From NCBI RefSeq assembly GCF_005870085.1, contig NZ_SZNM01000031.1:1-41691 (forward strand): a stretch of DNA of 41,691 nt. Reading direction: 5' to 3'. Source of the DNA: Aquibacillus sediminis. GTDB taxonomy: Bacteria > Bacillota > Bacilli > Bacillales > Amphibacillaceae. Under the pieces are notes generated by a model that saw only the letters and a list, made by a program, of their open reading frames with translations, was not told the origin of the DNA and ran no database searches. The position numbers and the translations under genes are program-made. Shown one piece after another: positions 38,502-41,691 of this stretch. Position 1 is the first letter of the stretch; every line of letters starts with the position of its first letter.

Positions 38502-39635
38502 CTACTCAAAAAATCTTTTGATAGAAAATGGACGAATATCTAGTTTTGGCTCCTTATTTCCGGTCACTAATTGGCTAAGAATTTCTCCGACTACACTACC
38601 AAATTTAAATCCATGTCCAGAAAATCCACAGGCTATAACAACATGTTCATGATTGGGATGCTTATCAATGATAAAATCCCCATCAGGCGTATCCGTATAG
38701 GTACATGCTTTACCCATTTTGTGTGGACCAACATTAGGCATACAACGATTAGCGAAGTTAGGGACATCCTGTTTGTCTTGATCATATGTTCCAAATGGCT
38801 CCAAGGCTTTATTCATATCTCGTGGAATACCACCATCGTGTCGTCCAATTTTCACCCCTGCCTGTTCGATGCTGGGAAATCCGTAATAGGTTTCATTAGG
38901 TAACTTAAATGAAAAGGCCGGGAACGTACTTGATTGATAAATATGTTCGTCCGTTTCAAACCATGAAAACGTATTTCTTAACTCTTGTAAAGGTAGATCT
39001 AAATCTACAAGGGGAAGTAGTTTTCTCGTACCCGCTCCTGGCGTCATGATTAAGGATGCTGCTGTAAAACTTTCGTCTCCTGCTTTTACTTCTACACTAT
39101 TTTCAAAGATAGAGATATTGGTTACTGATGCATTGACTTTGAGCACAGCACCATGTGCCTCTGCTTGTTTTCGGAAAGCACTAATACAATTCTCACTCAT
39201 TAATACTCCTGAATCTACTTCATAACAGCCTATGTAGCCTTCAGGTACTTGAAAACCAGTCCATCTTTGATTAATTTCCTCTTTCGTTAATTTCTCAACA
39301 TTCAACGAGTGGGTTTCCGCACTACTTATCACATTTTGAATAAAAGTAGAGTCTGGTTGACCTATGTTAATCACACCAGTTGGGATAAAAATGTCCTCGT
39401 CTGACTGTACTTGCAGTTCATGCCATAGTTCTTGTGCACGTAATGCCATTTTCACGTAGTTTTCCCCTTCACCATAGGCATGGCGTATAATTCTAGTTTC
39501 CCCATGATGTGATCCTTCTGCATGCGGAGGATTATGAGAATCAATTAATAACACACACTTCCCCTGTTTCGCTAAGTAGGATCCTGCTGCCATCCCCATC
39601 GTGCCCGCTCCTACGATAATCACTTCATAATCCAT
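38502..39635 (-). CDS. solA: Monomeric sarcosine / N-methyl-L-amino-acid oxidase (SolA/MSOX type)
   Basis: A 377-residue flavoenzyme oxidising sarcosine or another N-methyl amino acid to the free amine, formaldehyde and hydrogen peroxide. The FAD Rossmann motif is VIIVGAGTMGMAAGSYLAKQ. The motif HHGETRIIRHAYGEGE contains Arg48 and Arg51 (Arg49/Arg52 of Bacillus sarcosine oxidase). His266 (GRHDGG), Lys344 (HGFKFG) and Cys311 (KACTYTDTPDGDF, covalent FAD attachment) are all in place. With these residues activity is likely; sarcosine is favoured over N-methyltryptophan because betaine-related genes occur in the window. GGAGAGAAGG precedes the ATG closely. It is a single-gene unit. Confidence 0.85.
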   Translation of the reverse strand: MDYEVIIVGAGTMGMAAGSYLAKQGKCVLLIDSHNPPHAEGSHHGETRIIRHAYGEGENYVKMALRAQELWHELQVQSDEDIFIPTGVINIGQPDSTFIQNVISSAETHSLNVEKLTKEEINQRWTGFQVPEGYIGCYEVDSGVLMSENCISAFRKQAEAHGAVLKVNASVTNISIFENSVEVKAGDESFTAASLIMTPGAGTRKLLPLVDLDLPLQELRNTFSWFETDEHIYQSSTFPAFSFKLPNETYYGFPSIEQAGVKIGRHDGGIPRDMNKALEPFGTYDQDKQDVPNFANRCMPNVGPHKMGKACTYTDTPDGDFIIDKHPNHEHVVIACGFSGHGFKFGSVVGEILSQLVTGNKEPKLDIRPFSIKRFFE

Positions 39636-39870
39636 ATCCTTCTCTCCTCTCTTTCACTGTGAACAAGCTTTGTCCAATTTACTATTAACTAGAATCATAC
39701 CTTCAACCAAAATAAAATTCAATATTTTTGGGGATACGATGACAGTTCCATTGTCCTAGCGTCAGTCAGTTAGGCGGGATGAGGCTGTGTCCCTATTGGT
39801 TAATATTGTATAAATAGGATAATGGTAAAGATAGATATACTAAGATGCGAACCCCCTCCATTAAAGCTTG

Positions 39871-39893
39871 CGGGACAGGGTCCCTCTGTCCCA
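39871..39893. repeat. GGGACA-type repeat, short unit
   Basis: CGGGACAGGGTCCCTCTGTC ending CCA, 8 bases after the deaminase stop. Decayed relatives (GGGATACGATGACAG... at 39731 and GCGGGATGAGGCTGTGTCCC at 39774) lie in the same gap, which holds no gene. Confidence 0.65.
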
Positions 39894-39901
39894 ATATATG
39901 C

Positions 39902-40384
39902 TCAATAGTTTCTTGCATGAAACTGACGATGGAGCTTGCGAACTTGCTCTGCGAGTTCTGGAACAGGTCCATCTATTGTCGTATCACGAATAACATCTTG
40001 GATGGGAAGATTACGAACACGTGATGCAGGAACCCCTATTTCACTTAACCATTTTCCCAACTGCTCAGATGAACTTGCATAAACGATCCGACCTAAACCA
40101 ACCCAACCATGGGCCGCAGCGCACATAGGACAATGTTCACCAGAGGTATATACTGTTGCCTTGGCTCTTTCTTCAATTGACATGTTCTGTGCCGCCCATC
40201 GTGCCAAAGCAAATTCCGGGTGTTGGGTATGATCACCACCTGCAACATGGTTATGATCTTCCGCAAGCACATCACCATTGGTTGAAACAAGGACGGAACC
40301 AAATGGCTCGTCCCCAAGCTCCAAAGCAGTTTTTGCTAGTTCAACACATCGTCGCAGATACCTCAAATCTACATCACTGATCAT
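39902..40384 (-). CDS. Nucleoside/guanine deaminase-like (CMP/dCMP deaminase fold)
   Basis: A 160-residue zinc hydrolase of the cytidine/guanine deaminase family. Zinc ligands and proton shuttle: His55 and Glu57 in HPEFALARWA, and Cys85/Cys88 in TSGEHCPMCAAAHGW. The sequence GDEPFGSVLVSTNGDVLAED is the conserved N-terminal segment. HPE in place of the usual HAE is a small deviation that some members share. The family hydrolyses guanine, cytosine or nucleosides; the substrate is uncertain. The start is ATG 40384 with AAGGTGG 8 bases upstream; GTG 40396 overlaps it. Confidence 0.85.
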   Translation of the reverse strand: MISDVDLRYLRRCVELAKTALELGDEPFGSVLVSTNGDVLAEDHNHVAGGDHTQHPEFALARWAAQNMSIEERAKATVYTSGEHCPMCAAAHGWVGLGRIVYASSSEQLGKWLSEIGVPASRVRNLPIQDVIRDTTIDGPVPELAEQVRKLHRQFHARNY

Positions 40385-40409
40385 GATGGAAACCACCTTA
40401 CTATTTTTA

Positions 40410-40432
40410 GGGACATGGGGGTTGTTGTCCCA
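40410..40432. repeat. GGGACA-type repeat, shortened unit
   Basis: GGGACATGGGGGTTGTTGTC ending CCA, just upstream of the deaminase gene's ribosome binding site; the central ACAGGT part is missing. Confidence 0.65.
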
Positions 40433-40510
40433 GTGTTTAGTTGTGAAGAAGGACAGTCACTACTAACGGAAAGTATTTTTCTTATTTCAATAAAAAACTT
40501 TCAGAAAATA

Positions 40511-40539
40511 TTGACTATTCCTAATAAAGACTATACGCT
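40511..40539 (+). promoter_or_regulatory. Probable promoter of the osmC-like gene
   Basis: TTGACT (40511-40516), 17 bases and TACGCT (40534-40539). GACTAT occurs at 40513 and again at 40529, which could be part of a regulator site. The -10 box is poor. Confidence 0.4.
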
Positions 40540-40569
40540 ATATAAAACATAAAATAAAGGAGAGGTAAT

Positions 40570-41022
40570 ATGGGAACAAAGCAATTATTAAAAGTTGAAT
40601 CAAATGGAAAGTGGGAACAAGGATTAAAAACTTCCATATCAATTAGGGACTTTCAACCTTTCATTATAGACGAGCCCGAAAATCTAGGTGGTACCGATGA
40701 AGGACCTAATCCGGTGGAATTAGTGTTAGGTGCATTATCAAGTTGTACTTCGGTTATGATTGCAATGATTGCAAAAGAACAAAAGTTTTCTTACCAACAA
40801 GCTGAATTTAAAAACAATGGAGTTCTTGATTTACAGGGACTGATGGGTGTTGAAGGAGTTTCACCACATTTTCAAACTGTAAGCTTTGATGTCATGATCA
40901 AAACAGATGAAACGGAAGAAAGAGTTGCTAAATTAAAAGAATCCGTAGAAAAAAGATGTCCAGTTATGAACTTACTAGTAGATGCAGGAGTAAAAGTTGA
41001 ATCTAATTGGATTAAAAAATAA
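40570..41022 (+). CDS. OsmC-family peroxiredoxin-like protein
   Basis: A 150-residue OsmC/Ohr-fold protein. The two redox cysteines are Cys59 (GALSSCTSVMIAMIAKE) and Cys130 (EKRCPVMNLL), the standard pair that reduces organic hydroperoxides; Cys130 is followed by Pro as in the family. GPNPVELVLGAL is the conserved lead into the first cysteine. Length is typical. It is closer to the YhfA/OsmC group than to Ohr. AAAGGAGAG lies 5 bases before the ATG. It is a single gene with a terminator-like hairpin after it. Confidence 0.9.
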   Translation: MGTKQLLKVESNGKWEQGLKTSISIRDFQPFIIDEPENLGGTDEGPNPVELVLGALSSCTSVMIAMIAKEQKFSYQQAEFKNNGVLDLQGLMGVEGVSPHFQTVSFDVMIKTDETEERVAKLKESVEKRCPVMNLLVDAGVKVESNWIKK

Positions 41023-41035
41023 TCTTGATGCACAA

Positions 41036-41065
41036 GGACGGTTCTTGCTTCCAAGAACCGTTCCC
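41036..41065 (+). terminator. Hairpin after the osmC-like gene
   Basis: GGACGGTTCTTG pairs with CAAGAACCGTTCC across CTTC. The arm GGACGGTTC is the same as in the hairpin at 32190-32232 and belongs to a second short repeat type. There is no long T run. Confidence 0.6.
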
Positions 41066-41334
41066 ATCTCTAAAAATGTACCTTGTGGACAGTAAATATT
41101 AAGAACTTGGATACATGAGTATGTTGTCCCCAAACACTTATGTACCTATTTTTGTTTTTAGAATTTGTTCTCAATCTGTAATTTGACGCAAAAGTACCAC
41201 TGTGTCTCCTACACTTATTGGATAGACATCACAGTTTCAAATTTCCCATGTGTTCTTCTAGCTCTATACGTTCGAATTGCCGAACATTCAGTCGCATCTC
41301 ATACATCGAATGTGTGCAAAAAGACTACAGATTC

Positions 41335-41600
41335 TCAATCCTTAAATTCTTTTTCTAACGCTTCTATCTCTAACCTATCAAGTTTTGTCACACGAGCAAT
41401 CATTTCAATGGGTAATCCTTCACTTAACATTTCCTTAGCTATATTCTTTGTTGCTTCTTTTTTACCTTCTTTAAGCGCCTTATCTCTCCATGAATTCGGC
41501 AGCTTCTTTAGTAACTCTTCATCTATCGGGAACAACTCTTTCATCTCTTTACTCAATTCCTTTTCCTGGTTACTAAAATCTATAAAAATCTAAAATCGCC
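41335..41600 (-). pseudogene. C-terminal fragment of an Rpn-family protein
   Basis: On the minus strand an open frame gives DFSNQEKELSKEMKELFPID, then EELLKKLPNSWRDKALKEG, then TKNIAKEMLSEGLPIEMIAR and VTKLDRLEIEALEKEFKD before the stop at 41337-41335. This is the tail of an Rpn/PD-(D/E)XK nuclease-family transposase-like protein. The DNA right of 41600 does not continue a nuclease domain in this frame, so it is probably a fragment like those at 6261 and 36657. The gap 41066-41334 shows nothing recognised. Confidence 0.6.
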
Positions 41601-41691
41601 ACTGAACCAAGAAAACGTGACATACCGTGAAGATTCTCACTTCATTCCGTCAGAAGGGGATAGAACCTCTATCATGTACCTATTGCACAAG

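Noticed and set aside
1801-40432. Regularly recurring short repeats that might be read as CRISPR
   Set aside because: The copies are kilobases apart, vary in sequence, and have no uniform spacers or cas genes.
41105-41334. Possible coding sequence on the plus strand at the right end
   Set aside because: The translation is antisense to the Rpn tail and to unassigned AT-rich DNA, with no start signal.

Overview
The window looks like a chromosomal segment of a low-GC, probably salt-tolerant member of the Bacillaceae. The first 359 bases are the 5' part of a 16S rRNA gene on the minus strand, of the type found in the Oceanobacillus/Virgibacillus/Gracilibacillus group. Strong GGAGG ribosome binding sites, frequent TTG starts, an orphan glycine-betaine receptor, a GbsA-type betaine-aldehyde dehydrogenase and a sarcosine-oxidase-like enzyme all fit a halotolerant Bacillus relative. 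The genus is an inference.

Layout. (1) 1-720: start of an rrn operon with tandem promoters on the minus strand. (2) 720-2090: decayed DNA holding BsuPI-like and Gmad2 gene remnants, one copy of a 138-152 bp repeat and a MITE sitting inside a GGGACA repeat. (3) 2091-3225: a CarD-like regulator and a MarR regulator whose promoters share a TGTCAA-N5-TTGACA dyad. (4) 3441-9466: an isochorismatase-like hydrolase with a betaine-binding lipoprotein, a GNAT, a sodium:solute symporter and an M24 peptidase. (5) 9487-16188: a sugar/H+ symporter beside a membrane-anchored sugar sensor, a LytS/YesM-type kinase and a YesN-type regulator, resembling the clostridial XylFII-LytS-YesN xylose system. (6) 16635-18326: a DUF2207 membrane protein. 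(7) 18624-22595: a four-gene operon (amidohydrolase, Rieske ferredoxin, flavin reductase, GbsA-like dehydrogenase) behind a phased array of four 10-bp repeats. (8) 23207-30034: a sugar ABC uptake and oxidation locus with a LacI repressor and a divergent isomerase gene. (9) 30222-41600: an unidentified polytopic membrane protein, a DUF1659/DUF2922/YvrJ trio, a probable type I toxin-antitoxin locus with a damaged toxin gene, NERD and DUF3895-like proteins, YggT, DUF1360, DegV, a sarcosine/N-methyl-amino-acid oxidase, a nucleoside deaminase and OsmC, interspersed with gene fragments.

The most distinctive feature is a family of about 20 short palindromic repeats built on GGGACA...TGTCCC. They lie only between genes, mostly directly behind stop codons. 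In four genes the TAG stop runs straight into the repeat (TAGGGACA). No transposase that could move them is encoded here. Best candidates for something not yet described: this repeat family as a 3'-end element, the Rieske/amidohydrolase/GbsA operon with no recognisable oxygenase, and the toxin gene broken by a 31-bp hairpin insertion but still facing an intact-looking antisense RNA gene.
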